Shown here one piece after another: positions 16,728 through 23,830 of a stretch of 34,211 bases of DNA. The notes beneath the pieces were generated by a model that was not told the origin of the DNA, ran no database searches, and saw only the letters and a list, made by a program, of their open reading frames with translations. A program made the position numbers and the translations under genes. The stretch comes from DAOTXS01 sp034433515. Its GTDB lineage: Bacteria; Chloroflexota; Anaerolineae; UBA4142. How positions within the stretch are numbered: position 1 is the first letter of the stretch; every line of letters starts with the position of its first letter. The DNA is taken from contig DAOUAL010000076.1 in the NCBI GenBank assembly GCA_034433515.1, positions 1-34,211 of the forward strand, written 5' to 3'.

Positions 16728-16770
16728 TGCGTGTTGCGTGATGTTCACGAATCACGTATCACGTTTTTTG
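16715..16770 (+). repeat. phased heptamer array, direct then inverted, ending in T6
   Basis: The segment divides into 7-nt words: GCGTGAT, ATATGAT, GCGTGTT, GCGTGAT, then the inverted forms GTTCACG, AATCACG, TATCACG, then TTTTTTG. CGTGAT at 16716 and 16737 can pair with ATCACG at 16758 and 16751. The result is a nested hairpin followed by T6, a possible attenuator between the two CoA-transferase genes. Confidence 0.75.
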
Positions 16771-16803
16771 AATTGCCAACCAACCCAAACGGAGAAATCC
16801 CAA

Positions 16804-17514
16804 ATGTCCTCACAACCATATTCCAAATCTGAATTGATGATCTGCGTCGCGGCGCGCTTGTTTCAAGATGAGACGACTGCCTTCATTGGCACTGGAATCC
16901 CAATGTTGGCGGCAATGCTGGCGATGAAAACGCACGCGCCGAACCTTGTCCCGGTTTTTGAGTTTGGCGGCACCGGCGCGATTTTGGAGAAATTGCCGCG
17001 GGCGGTCGGCGAAGCGCGCACGTTTCACAAAGCGATTATTGCGTCCGGCATTTGCGATACGATGGAGACGGCGCAACGCGGCTTTATTGATTATGGTTTT
17101 CTGGGCGGCGCGCAAATTGATTGCTATGGCAACTTGAACAGCACCACGATTGGCGATCACGATCATCCCAAAGCGCGCTTGCCCGGCAGCGGCGGCGGTA
17201 ACGATGTAGGCAGTTTGTGTTGGCGCACGGTGGCGATTATGCAACACGACAAACGCCGCTTTGTGCCCAAAGTGGATTTCATCACAACGCCGGGTTACCT
17301 CAGTGGCGTGGGGGCGCGTGAACGCGCCGGCTTGCCACGCGGGAGTGGTCCGGTCAATGTTGTCTCGACGTTGGCGCTGATGGATTACGATCCGGCGACA
17401 TGTCGGATGCGATTGGTAGCAACGCATCCCGGCGTTACGGTGGACGATGTAATTGCCAACACCGGGTTTGAGTTAATCATTCCCGATCGCGTGGGAACGA
17501 ACCACCCAGCGTAG
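16804..17514 (+). CDS. CoA-transferase subunit B (glutaconate CoA-transferase type)
   Basis: This is the catalytic second subunit of the CoA transferase. Glu53 in VFEFGGTGA sits where the family's thioester-forming glutamate lies near residue 54. Other family features are GFLGGAQIDCYGNLNSTTIG and GSGGGNDVGSLCWRTV (a glycine-rich oxyanion region), and FVPKVDFITTPGYLSG. I choose ATG16804 (236 aa) because GGAGAAA precedes it and the protein then begins as relatives do. A longer frame from 16717 would translate the heptamer array. It is followed 50 nt later by the R2lox gene. Confidence 0.87.
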   Translation: MSSQPYSKSELMICVAARLFQDETTAFIGTGIPMLAAMLAMKTHAPNLVPVFEFGGTGAILEKLPRAVGEARTFHKAIIASGICDTMETAQRGFIDYGFLGGAQIDCYGNLNSTTIGDHDHPKARLPGSGGGNDVGSLCWRTVAIMQHDKRRFVPKVDFITTPGYLSGVGARERAGLPRGSGPVNVVSTLALMDYDPATCRMRLVATHPGVTVDDVIANTGFELIIPDRVGTNHPA

Positions 17515-17563
17515 CCGAGTTGCGCTTGTGGCGCGAAGAGATTGATCCAGAGAGGTTGTATAT

Positions 17564-18475
17564 TTGAAGCAGAAACCGACTCATTCATCCTTCATTACGA
17601 CCACACGCGGCTTGCAACGCGATACGCCGCCGATGCGCCTGTACGAAAAAGCCAAACGATTGGGCATTTGGAATCCCAGCGAGATCAACTTGACGCAAGA
17701 CATGCTTGATTGGGCGCGGCTCAAGCCGGACGAACGCGATTTGATCGTGCGCTTGATCGCGCTGTTTCAAGCCGGCGAAGAAGCGGTTACACTCGACTTG
17801 TTACCGCTGGTGCTGGTGATGGCGCAAGAGGGTCGGCTGGAAGAAGAAATGTTCTTGACGACCTTTCTGTGGGAAGAAGCCAAGCACACGGATTTCTTTA
17901 ACCGATTCCTAACCGATGTGGCGTGCGCGTCGTACGATCTCAGCCGTTATCACACTGCCAACTATCGTACGATTTTCTACGAGGCATTGCCGCGCGCGAT
18001 GCGCCGTTTGCTCACCGATCCCTCGCCGGCGGCGCAAGCCGAAGCATCGGTTACGTACAATATGATCGTTGAAGGGGTGTTGGCAGAAACCGGCTATCAT
18101 GCTTTTTTGACAACGCTCGAAAAACAGGGCTTGATGCCGGGATTGTGCCAAGGGATTAACTTGCTCAAGCAGGATGAAGCACGCCACATTGCGTACGGCA
18201 TATTTTTGCTTTCGCGGCTCATTGTGGCAGACAAGACCGTGTGGCAAGTGATCCAAACCAAGATGAATGAATTGCTGATGCCAGCCATCGGCATCATTGG
18301 TGATGCGTTTGCGGCGTACGATCCCGTGCCATTTGGTCTCGTGCTCGATGATTTTGTAAACTATGCGACCGCGCAATTCCAAAAACGCATCGAGCGATTG
18401 GAGCGCGCGCGTGAGCAGACGTTGGCTCAAGTCTATCAGGTTACGCAACAAGTGATCGAGCAAGAAGGCAGTTGA
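17564..18475 (+). CDS. R2-like ligand-binding oxidase (R2lox), Mn/Fe
   Basis: This ferritin-like protein is related to the ribonucleotide-reductase small subunit but belongs to the R2lox group. In characterised members a Mn/Fe cofactor and a long-chain fatty acid ligand sit in the core, and oxygen activation makes a Tyr-Val ether crosslink. All metal ligands are present: Glu72, Glu105, His108, Glu170, Glu205 and His208, with the same spacings as the mycobacterial protein. The crosslink pair is Val75 and Tyr165. Length is 303 aa. The start is TTG17564 with GAGG upstream. The conserved TTTRGL...PMRLYEKAKR region supports a start before the first internal Met24. Its natural substrate is unknown. 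Confidence 0.9.
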   Translation: MKQKPTHSSFITTTRGLQRDTPPMRLYEKAKRLGIWNPSEINLTQDMLDWARLKPDERDLIVRLIALFQAGEEAVTLDLLPLVLVMAQEGRLEEEMFLTTFLWEEAKHTDFFNRFLTDVACASYDLSRYHTANYRTIFYEALPRAMRRLLTDPSPAAQAEASVTYNMIVEGVLAETGYHAFLTTLEKQGLMPGLCQGINLLKQDEARHIAYGIFLLSRLIVADKTVWQVIQTKMNELLMPAIGIIGDAFAAYDPVPFGLVLDDFVNYATAQFQKRIERLERAREQTLAQVYQVTQQVIEQEGS

Positions 18476-18480
18476 GAAAA

Positions 18481-18514
18481 ATTCCCCCAGGCAATCGCTT
18501 GGGGGAATCTTTAT
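18481..18514 (+). terminator. terminator after R2lox
   Basis: ATTCCCCCA (18481-18489) pairs with TGGGGGAAT (18500-18508), followed by CTTTAT. The T-tract is short. The spacer from here to 18692 has several short inverted repeats but no gene I can support. Confidence 0.65.
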
Positions 18515-18692
18515 GCTTTCGCTGTGCGCGGAGTTTGCAGAGATTTTTATAGGGTTTCTCGACGCTCGCGGTCGCACCCCATTCAATCGTGGTTTGATTC
18601 GTAGTACGCGACGTAACGGAGCAAGTCGCGCAGGTTCACCCAAAAGTAACACTCCGCGACGTAGGGTTACCTCTGGGGTAAAAGAGGTTCCC

Positions 18693-19340
18693 TTATTTGA
18701 CATTCAGCACAAAGTTGAATGTGCCGACTTGAATTCCATTCACTTCACGGATGGTGAGCACCAACTTGGGATTGAAAATCGCATCGGTGGCGTTCCCGGC
18801 TTCGTTGGGAAAATAGAGTTGCGTGGTGAGTTCCGGTTGATTGGGTGCTTGAACCTTGACATGAATGTGGCGGGTGCGGCCAGGATACAAACCCGGGATC
18901 ACAGTTTCCATTGAATAACGTCCGGCCTCGTCCGTCAATTGATAGCCGCGCCATTTGTAGCCGGCGTTATCGTACACGCCCTTGTCATCCGCTTGCCAGA
19001 AATCCACGCGCGCCCGCGCAATCGGTTGGCAATCCAATGTGATCACATAACCGGTAATGATGAGGCGCGTGCCGGTGTTCCCGGGTTCGATCAACGTCGT
19101 GCGTTCGGGTGAATTTTGTTTATAATAGGGCCCCTCGGTCATTGCCGGTGTTGCTTCGAGTGCGTTACACACCGGCGTGGGCGCAACGATTTGTGGTTGC
19201 AATGCTTGCGTTGGTGTGGGAACGATTGTGGGTGGCACATTGGTTGTGTGCGGCGTGGCGACCGGCGTTGACACGGCGCACGCAGAGAATAGAATCGTTG
19301 CAAGCACGATTAGCCCTATGGTGGTCGTACGAGAATTCAT
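18693..19340 (-). CDS. secreted intradiol ring-cleavage dioxygenase-like lipoprotein
   Basis: This 215-aa protein belongs to the catechol 1,2- / protocatechuate 3,4-dioxygenase family, which opens catechols between the two hydroxyls using Fe(III). All four iron ligands are visible: Tyr123 (GVYDN), Tyr152 (PGLYPGR), His158 and His160 (RHIHVKV). TEGPYY, ARVDFWQAD and LTDEAGRYSMET are family motifs. Unlike cytoplasmic relatives it has a signal peptide with lipobox (ILFSAC, Cys21) and a Thr/Pro-rich linker (22-57), so it acts outside the membrane. The start is ATG19340, with AGAGGT upstream. A much longer upstream frame runs through repeats and is not coding. Confidence 0.87.
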   Translation of the reverse strand: MNSRTTTIGLIVLATILFSACAVSTPVATPHTTNVPPTIVPTPTQALQPQIVAPTPVCNALEATPAMTEGPYYKQNSPERTTLIEPGNTGTRLIITGYVITLDCQPIARARVDFWQADDKGVYDNAGYKWRGYQLTDEAGRYSMETVIPGLYPGRTRHIHVKVQAPNQPELTTQLYFPNEAGNATDAIFNPKLVLTIREVNGIQVGTFNFVLNVK

Positions 19341-19351
19341 CGGTAACCTCT

Positions 19352-19446
19352 CTTGAAAAATGTGGGACAAATTTGAAATTTGTCCTATGCGTAGTCCATT
19401 TTCATTCGACTTTTGGTGCGCCAACGGCGAATGAATAACTCCTCTG
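19352..19446. repeat. direct repeat, copy A, with hairpin
   Basis: This stretch is closely similar to 19538-19636. Both begin CTTGAAAAATGTGGGACAAA, contain the hairpin GGACAAAT / ATTTGTCC, continue with a CATTTTCATTCG motif and end in GAATGAA plus a CCTCTG or CCCTG run. It fills part of the 393-nt gap 19341-19733. Confidence 0.8.
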
Positions 19447-19447
19447 A

Positions 19448-19513
19448 AAATAGGTTTGTAGTTGCGCGATTCATCGCGCTGTCGGAACGGGCGATCAATC
19501 GCCCTACTACCAA
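19448..19513. repeat. 66-bp dispersed hairpin repeat, copy 1
   Basis: It is about 89% identical to 29876-29940. It contains GCGCGA-TTCA-TCGCGC and GGGCGA-TCAA-TCGCCC hairpins and is flanked by TTTGTAG and CTACTAC. It lies between the two copies of the 95-bp repeat. Confidence 0.82.
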
Positions 19514-19537
19514 GCGCATTTTTCATCCAACCGCTCC

Positions 19538-19636
19538 CTTGAAAAATGTGGGACAAATTGGAAATTTGTCCTACGCGTAGTTCATTTTCATTCGCCGACA
19601 GGCGCGCCGAAGACGAAGACGAATGAACAACCCCTG
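19538..19636. repeat. direct repeat, copy B
   Basis: This is the second copy of the repeat at 19352. It contains the same GGACAAAT/ATTTGTCC hairpin with a changed loop (TGGAA instead of TTGAA). An expanded segment GACGAAGACGAATGAA lies near its end. Between 19637 and the sigma-factor start I see no clear promoter. Confidence 0.8.
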
Positions 19637-19733
19637 TGGTTCGGCGTAGATTCTATTCGATTTCTTGGTCGAGTTCAAGCCCGCTCAAATTGAATTTGCG
19701 TTCGATGCCCATTTCGGCGATAATGGCGCCAAG

Positions 19734-20339
19734 ATGATGGACAATGATCTCACGTTGGTTCAAGCCGCCCAGCGCGGGGACAAGCATGCCTTTGCGCAAT
19801 TGGTCAAAAAGTACGAACAACGGGTGTACAATCTGGCGCGCAAAATGGTGCGCGATCCGCAAGATGCGGAAGATGTTTTGCAAGAAACGTTTATCAGCGT
19901 CTATCGCCATCTCAACGATTTTCAAGGCGATGCGGCATTTGCGACCTGGCTTTATCGCATTGCCACGAACGCGAGTTTGATGAAATTGCGCGCGCGCAAA
20001 GATTATGCCGTCTCGCTCGATGAGCCGATGGAAGCGGACAATGGCGAAAATATGATGCCGCGCGAGATTGTGGATTGGGGCATTACGCCAGAAGAGGCGT
20101 TGCTCAATAGCGAAGTGCGCGCACAAATGGATGCAGCCGTGGAAGCGTTGCCGGAAACGATGCGGGCGGTGTTTGTGCTACGCGACATTGAGGGACTGTC
20201 GGTGCAGGAAACCGCCGAGGTGTTGGGAATTAGTGTGCCGAATGTGAAAACGCGTTTGCATCGCGCGCGGATGATGTTGCGGGAAAACCTGTCTGCCTAT
20301 TTCAAAGCGCATCCCTTTCAAAAGGAGTCGGCGGTATGA
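19734..20339 (+). CDS. ECF-type RNA polymerase sigma factor
   Basis: This 201-aa group IV sigma factor directs RNA polymerase to stress- or envelope-type promoters. Region 2 spans about residues 10-85 (DPQDAEDVLQETFISVY, TWLYRIATNASL, the -10 recognition part). Region 4 spans about 140-195 (LPETMRAVFVLRDIEGLS, TAEVLGISVPNVKTRLHRAR, the helix-turn-helix reading the -35 box). The start is either of two adjacent ATGs (19734 or 19737); neither has a good ribosome site, and a TTG at 19665 would add 23 unconserved residues. Its stop overlaps the anti-sigma gene by 4 nt (ATGA), so the two are coupled. Confidence 0.91.
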   Translation: MMDNDLTLVQAAQRGDKHAFAQLVKKYEQRVYNLARKMVRDPQDAEDVLQETFISVYRHLNDFQGDAAFATWLYRIATNASLMKLRARKDYAVSLDEPMEADNGENMMPREIVDWGITPEEALLNSEVRAQMDAAVEALPETMRAVFVLRDIEGLSVQETAEVLGISVPNVKTRLHRARMMLRENLSAYFKAHPFQKESAV

Positions 20340-20581
20340 GTCATCCGCGAACACAGGTCTGTGCAGAGTTGCAAGCGTACTTGCCGGAGTACCTTGACGA
20401 GCAAGCCAAGGAATCCATTTGTCGCGCGATCGAAGAGCATTTAGCCGCGTGTGATCATTGTCGCATTGTCATTGATACGATCAAAAAGACGATTGCGTTG
20501 TACCGCGATGCTCCACCAGAGACAGTGCCTGACCAAGTGCACCAACGTTTGATCAAGGTTTTGAATCTGCCCGATTTGTAA
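20336..20581 (+). CDS. zinc-binding anti-sigma factor (zf-HC2 type)
   Basis: This 81-aa protein has the HxxxCxxC zinc motif (His35, Cys39, Cys42 in HLAACDHC) and an upstream Cys9, as in the ZAS/zf-HC2 anti-sigma domain that holds ECF factors inactive. There is no membrane segment, so it is a soluble, possibly redox- or metal-sensing form. It overlaps the sigma gene by 4 nt. A strong terminator follows, making a two-gene unit. Confidence 0.85.
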   Translation: MSHPRTQVCAELQAYLPEYLDEQAKESICRAIEEHLAACDHCRIVIDTIKKTIALYRDAPPETVPDQVHQRLIKVLNLPDL

Positions 20582-20588
20582 GAAAGCG

Positions 20589-20620
20589 ATCAGGCTTTTG
20601 GGTAAAGCCTGATATTTTTT
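20589..20620 (+). terminator. rho-independent terminator after the sigma/anti-sigma pair
   Basis: ATCAGGCTTT (20589-20598) pairs with AAAGCCTGAT (20604-20613) around a 5-nt loop, then A and six T. Confidence 0.9.
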
Positions 20621-20646
20621 CTGCTGAACGAGCCGGGTACAGACAT

Positions 20647-20675
20647 TTGACACGACCGCACCGCAATGGTATCTT
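20647..20675 (+). promoter_or_regulatory. promoter of the EamA gene, near-leaderless
   Basis: TTGACA (20647-20652) and TATCTT (20670-20675) have 17-nt spacing. The ATG at 20685 is only 9 nt after the -10 box, so the transcript should begin at or just before the start codon. No ribosome site is present. Confidence 0.7.
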
Positions 20676-20684
20676 TGCGCTGCT

Positions 20685-21569
20685 ATGATTCGACCGACCG
20701 CACGCGGCTATGTCTGGGTGGTGCTCGCAGCATTGCTTTGGAGCACCATCGGCTTGTTCATGCGCACGCTCCACGATTGGTACGGTCTCTCCGCTTTGGG
20801 GCTGGCATTCTTGCGCGCCGGCGTTTCCTTCGTCATTATTTTCAGTCTGCTGATTCTGCTCCGCCGCGATTTACTTTTTCTCACGCGTACTTCGCTGGCG
20901 TGGCTGATGCTCTACGGCGTACTCGGGGTGGGTGCATTTTATTTTGTGTACACCCAAGCAATCATCCTCACAAACGTAACCACCGCTGTCGTGCTACTCT
21001 ATACCGCGCCGGCATTTGTGGCGTTGATGGCGTGGCGCGTCTGGGGCGAGCCGTTCACCACGCGCAAACTCATGGCGATTGGCTTGGCGTTTGCCGGCTG
21101 TGCGCTCGTGGCACGCGCCTACGATTTGACGCAACTGCGTTTGAACGGGGTAGGAATTTTGTTTGGCTTGGGCGCCGGGTTCACCTACGCGCTCTTTACG
21201 ATGTTTAGCAAAGCCGGGATGAAGCAATTTTCCACGTGGACATTGACGACGTACGAATTATTATTTGGTGCCTTGTTCTTGCTGCCCTTTCAGAACGCGC
21301 ACGATTTGGCAATCGTCATTCAACAACCCACGGCGTGGGTCTTTTTGCTGGGACTCGTCTTGGGTCCCACGTTGGGAGCGATTACGGCGTTCAATCTGGG
21401 TGTGCACGAGGTGCCGGCGAGCAACGCCAGCGTGGTCGCTACCATCGAGCCGGTGATGGCAAGTTTGCTCGCGTTTGTGTTGTTGGGCGAACGGTTGGAA
21501 GTGTGGCAGATACTCGGTGGAGCGATGGTGATTGCCGGGGCCGTGTGGTTGAGTGGACCATCTCAATGA
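20685..21569 (+). CDS. EamA/DMT-family transporter
   Basis: This 294-aa inner-membrane protein has ten hydrophobic segments in two homologous EamA halves (about 10-140 and 155-290), the drug/metabolite transporter fold. Family-like stretches are LWSTIGLFMR and FLRAGVSF in the first half, and ASVVATIEPVMASLLAFVLLGE in the second, the EPV...GE signature. Members export amino acids or metabolites; the substrate here is unknown. The gene is convergent with the next one, with only 3 nt between the stops. It appears leaderless. Confidence 0.89.
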   Translation: MIRPTARGYVWVVLAALLWSTIGLFMRTLHDWYGLSALGLAFLRAGVSFVIIFSLLILLRRDLLFLTRTSLAWLMLYGVLGVGAFYFVYTQAIILTNVTTAVVLLYTAPAFVALMAWRVWGEPFTTRKLMAIGLAFAGCALVARAYDLTQLRLNGVGILFGLGAGFTYALFTMFSKAGMKQFSTWTLTTYELLFGALFLLPFQNAHDLAIVIQQPTAWVFLLGLVLGPTLGAITAFNLGVHEVPASNASVVATIEPVMASLLAFVLLGERLEVWQILGGAMVIAGAVWLSGPSQ

Positions 21570-21572
21570 GGT

Positions 21573-22424
21573 TTACGGACGCAACCCAAAGAGGAGCACA
21601 AGCGCGCCAATGAAGATGATGGTGTACTCAATCACCACAATCCGATTGAGCCGCTGCCAAAGATATTGTTGCGTGATGCCGGCGAACGCATAGAAAAAAA
21701 TCAGCAAGAGTGCGCCGCCAATCAACCCGGTCAAGTTCCAATAATTCAGCGCCCACACACTTTCACCGATGACCAAGCCGATGGCGGCGGCATAAATCCA
21801 CGTGCGCACCAAATCGGCTTCGCTGCTGCGCAACAAGTCCAACGCGAGCAAGCCGGCAGCCAAACCGATGAGCGGCGCGGAGTACAGACTGCGAATCTTG
21901 AGACTATAGATCGTTGCAAAAAGAATCAAGCCGATGAGATACGCCGCCAAGTTCAAGCCCATCCGCGCCGCGCTGTACCACCGATCACTCAAATCAATCG
22001 TGATATACTCGGCGATGATGACGGCAAGAAAAAAGATGCCAGCGGCAAGGACCAGGATTAAACCATAAACGCCGTACGCGCGCACATCGGCAAGCGAGAG
22101 CAGTAAGGTTGCCGTGATGACGATGAGCACCGGGAGAATCCACAAGGTAAAAATGTACCGCGTTTCGATGAGGTGGACACGCGGATGCGCGCGCACAATC
22201 GAATTGATGCCGGCGGCGGTGAGCGCAGCGAGCAAGAAGGCAATGAGCCAACTGCCCGCCGCGGTGAAACTGGCTTCCGAACCCAGCGCAGAGAATTCCA
22301 CGTGTGCGCTCGGCAAATCGAGAAAGAGGGACAAGGTCAAGCCGATCAATACCAAACTGGTGAGTAAACTCAAACGATCCAAAGGAACAAATCGGCTGGG
22401 CACGGGTGAAGATTGATCTAGCAT
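21573..22424 (-). CDS. multi-pass membrane protein of unknown function
   Basis: I do not recognise the family with confidence. The 283-aa product has about eight hydrophobic segments. Short charged loops lie between them (IVRAHPRVHLIETRY, RSSEADLVRTW), and there is one Arg/Asn-containing segment near the C-terminus (QQYLWQRLNRIVVIEY). No catalytic motif, signal peptide or soluble domain is visible. Its start lies 36 nt from the divergent A24 peptidase gene, so the two may share a regulatory region. Confidence 0.7.
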   Translation of the reverse strand: MLDQSSPVPSRFVPLDRLSLLTSLVLIGLTLSLFLDLPSAHVEFSALGSEASFTAAGSWLIAFLLAALTAAGINSIVRAHPRVHLIETRYIFTLWILPVLIVITATLLLSLADVRAYGVYGLILVLAAGIFFLAVIIAEYITIDLSDRWYSAARMGLNLAAYLIGLILFATIYSLKIRSLYSAPLIGLAAGLLALDLLRSSEADLVRTWIYAAAIGLVIGESVWALNYWNLTGLIGGALLLIFFYAFAGITQQYLWQRLNRIVVIEYTIIFIGALVLLFGLRP

Positions 22425-22460
22425 AACTGCATCATAACCAGCGAAGGAGTTTTTGTCAAA

Positions 22461-23117
22461 ATGGAAATGATTCTCGTGGCAGTGGCAGGCGGCTTGGCGG
22501 GCGGAGCGATCAATTGGCTAGCCGATTGGATGCTGGGCACTTCGCCGACCAGACTCACCTTGGTGTGGCGACCATTCGCCGTGCTGGGGGTTACTGCGCT
22601 GGCGTTTACCTTCTTGTGGACACGATTTGGTGCGACCGTGCAAACACTTTTTTTTGCGATCTATACCTTAGTTTTTTTGCACACGCTTATTACTGACTTG
22701 GAAGATCGCGCGGTCTTTCCGATTGTGCTTGTGCCCGCAACGCTTTTTGCGATTGTCGCAAGTGCCTTCTTGCCGATGGGCTTGACCCGTGCCTTGCTCG
22801 GTGGGGTTAGCGCGTTCGTCATCGTGTTTGGCATCTATGCGTTTGCCGGCGTGTATGCGCGTCTGCGCAAATTGAATGTCCAAGGTGGCGCGTTTGGTCG
22901 CGGCGATGTGTATCTGGCGACGTTTATGGGGGTGGTCGTTGGCTTTCCCGCCGTTTTTCCGGCGATGGTGTACACGATTTTTCTGGCGGGCGCCGGCTTT
23001 GCGATCTTTCTCCTCTATCAATGGATCCAAACGCGAAGACTGTTGCTGAATGTGGCTTTGCCCTACGGACCCTTTTTTTGTCTGGTCGGCTGGGCGCTGA
23101 TGGTGTTTCCAATTTAG
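22461..23117 (+). CDS. A24-type prepilin peptidase-like membrane aspartic protease
   Basis: This 218-aa protein has about six to seven membrane segments. It carries the two Asp motifs of the type IV prepilin peptidase family: Asp79 in TDLEDRAVFP and Asp149 in GRGD, the GxGD motif, followed by a small-residue-rich stretch. It lacks the N-terminal cysteine-containing methylase domain of full-length PilD, so it would cleave but not N-methylate. No pilin gene is nearby. Start ATG22461 is preceded by GAAGGAG. Role in pilus or secretion assembly is inferred only from the family. Confidence 0.78.
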   Translation: MEMILVAVAGGLAGGAINWLADWMLGTSPTRLTLVWRPFAVLGVTALAFTFLWTRFGATVQTLFFAIYTLVFLHTLITDLEDRAVFPIVLVPATLFAIVASAFLPMGLTRALLGGVSAFVIVFGIYAFAGVYARLRKLNVQGGAFGRGDVYLATFMGVVVGFPAVFPAMVYTIFLAGAGFAIFLLYQWIQTRRLLLNVALPYGPFFCLVGWALMVFPI

Positions 23118-23194
23118 AATTTCTGATCTCCGTTTTCCGTTTTGCAATTTCATGGTAAAATAGCCATGCGAAAATTTGTTCTTTGAGGAAATCT

Positions 23195-23737
23195 ATGTCC
23201 ACTGCGCCAGTTTACTGTGTCAACCATCCTAAAACCGAAACCCTCTTGCGGTGTAACAAGTGTGGCAACCCGGTGTGTATCAAATGTGTGGTGCGTACCC
23301 CGGTGGGGTATCGGTGCAAGACGTGTATGAACATTCAACAAGCCGGCTATTACAACGCGACTACCCTCGATTATGTGATCGTTGCTGTGGTGGGGCTGAT
23401 GGCTTCGATGATCGGCGGCGCGATTGCCTTGTTGCTCGGCGGCTTTTGGTTCATCGCGATTTTTTATGGCCCCCTCGCCGGCAGTGCGATTGCCGAAGTG
23501 ATTCGCTGGGCAATTCAACGCCGCCGCGCCAAGTATATTTGGCTAGTTGCCTGCGCAACTGTTGTGCTGGGTGCCTTCCTGGTTGCCGGCGCGCTCCCTT
23601 TGTTCTTGGCAATCGGCACGCCCAATTTGATGCGCCTCCTGGCTTCCGGCGGATTGCTGGGCGCGTTTTTCAATCTCGGGTTGTGGATTTATTTGGTGCT
23701 GGCGGTGAGTACGGTGTATGCACGATTGAAAAGTTGA
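23195..23737 (+). CDS. B-box zinc-finger membrane protein
   Basis: The 180-aa protein starts with a compact zinc-binding module of the B-box type (Cys8, His11, Cys20, Cys23, Cys28, Cys31, Cys41, Cys44), with two Cys pairs in RCNKCGN and RCKTC. About four membrane segments follow, with a basic loop (IQRRRAKY). Proteins with this order occur in Chloroflexota and Actinomycetota; their function is not known to me. I choose ATG23195 because TTGAGGA lies 5 nt upstream; TTG23183 falls before that ribosome site. Confidence 0.8.
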   Translation: MSTAPVYCVNHPKTETLLRCNKCGNPVCIKCVVRTPVGYRCKTCMNIQQAGYYNATTLDYVIVAVVGLMASMIGGAIALLLGGFWFIAIFYGPLAGSAIAEVIRWAIQRRRAKYIWLVACATVVLGAFLVAGALPLFLAIGTPNLMRLLASGGLLGAFFNLGLWIYLVLAVSTVYARLKS

Positions 23738-23743
23738 TTAGTT

Positions 23744-23815
23744 CGATAGTGCCATAGTGCGATAGTTTTGCAAACCGTTAGCGGAATTAACGCACTATCG
23801 CACTAATGCACTATT
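23744..23815. repeat. phased octamer array, direct then inverted
   Basis: Nine consecutive 8-nt units fill 72 nt: CGATAGTG, CCATAGTG, CGATAGTT, TTGCAAAC, CGTTAGCG, GAATTAAC, GCACTATC, GCACTAAT, GCACTATT. The outer units are inverted copies of one another, so a long hairpin could form. It occupies the whole spacer before recN. Confidence 0.8.
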
Positions 23816-23830
23816 GCCCTTGGAGATATT

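Noticed and set aside
18515..18692. Small gene between R2lox and the dioxygenase
   Set aside because: The open frame there continues antisense into the dioxygenase gene and has no ribosome site.
19341..19556. N-terminal extension of the dioxygenase frame
   Set aside because: It translates the repeat copies; the signal peptide and ribosome site place the start at 19340.
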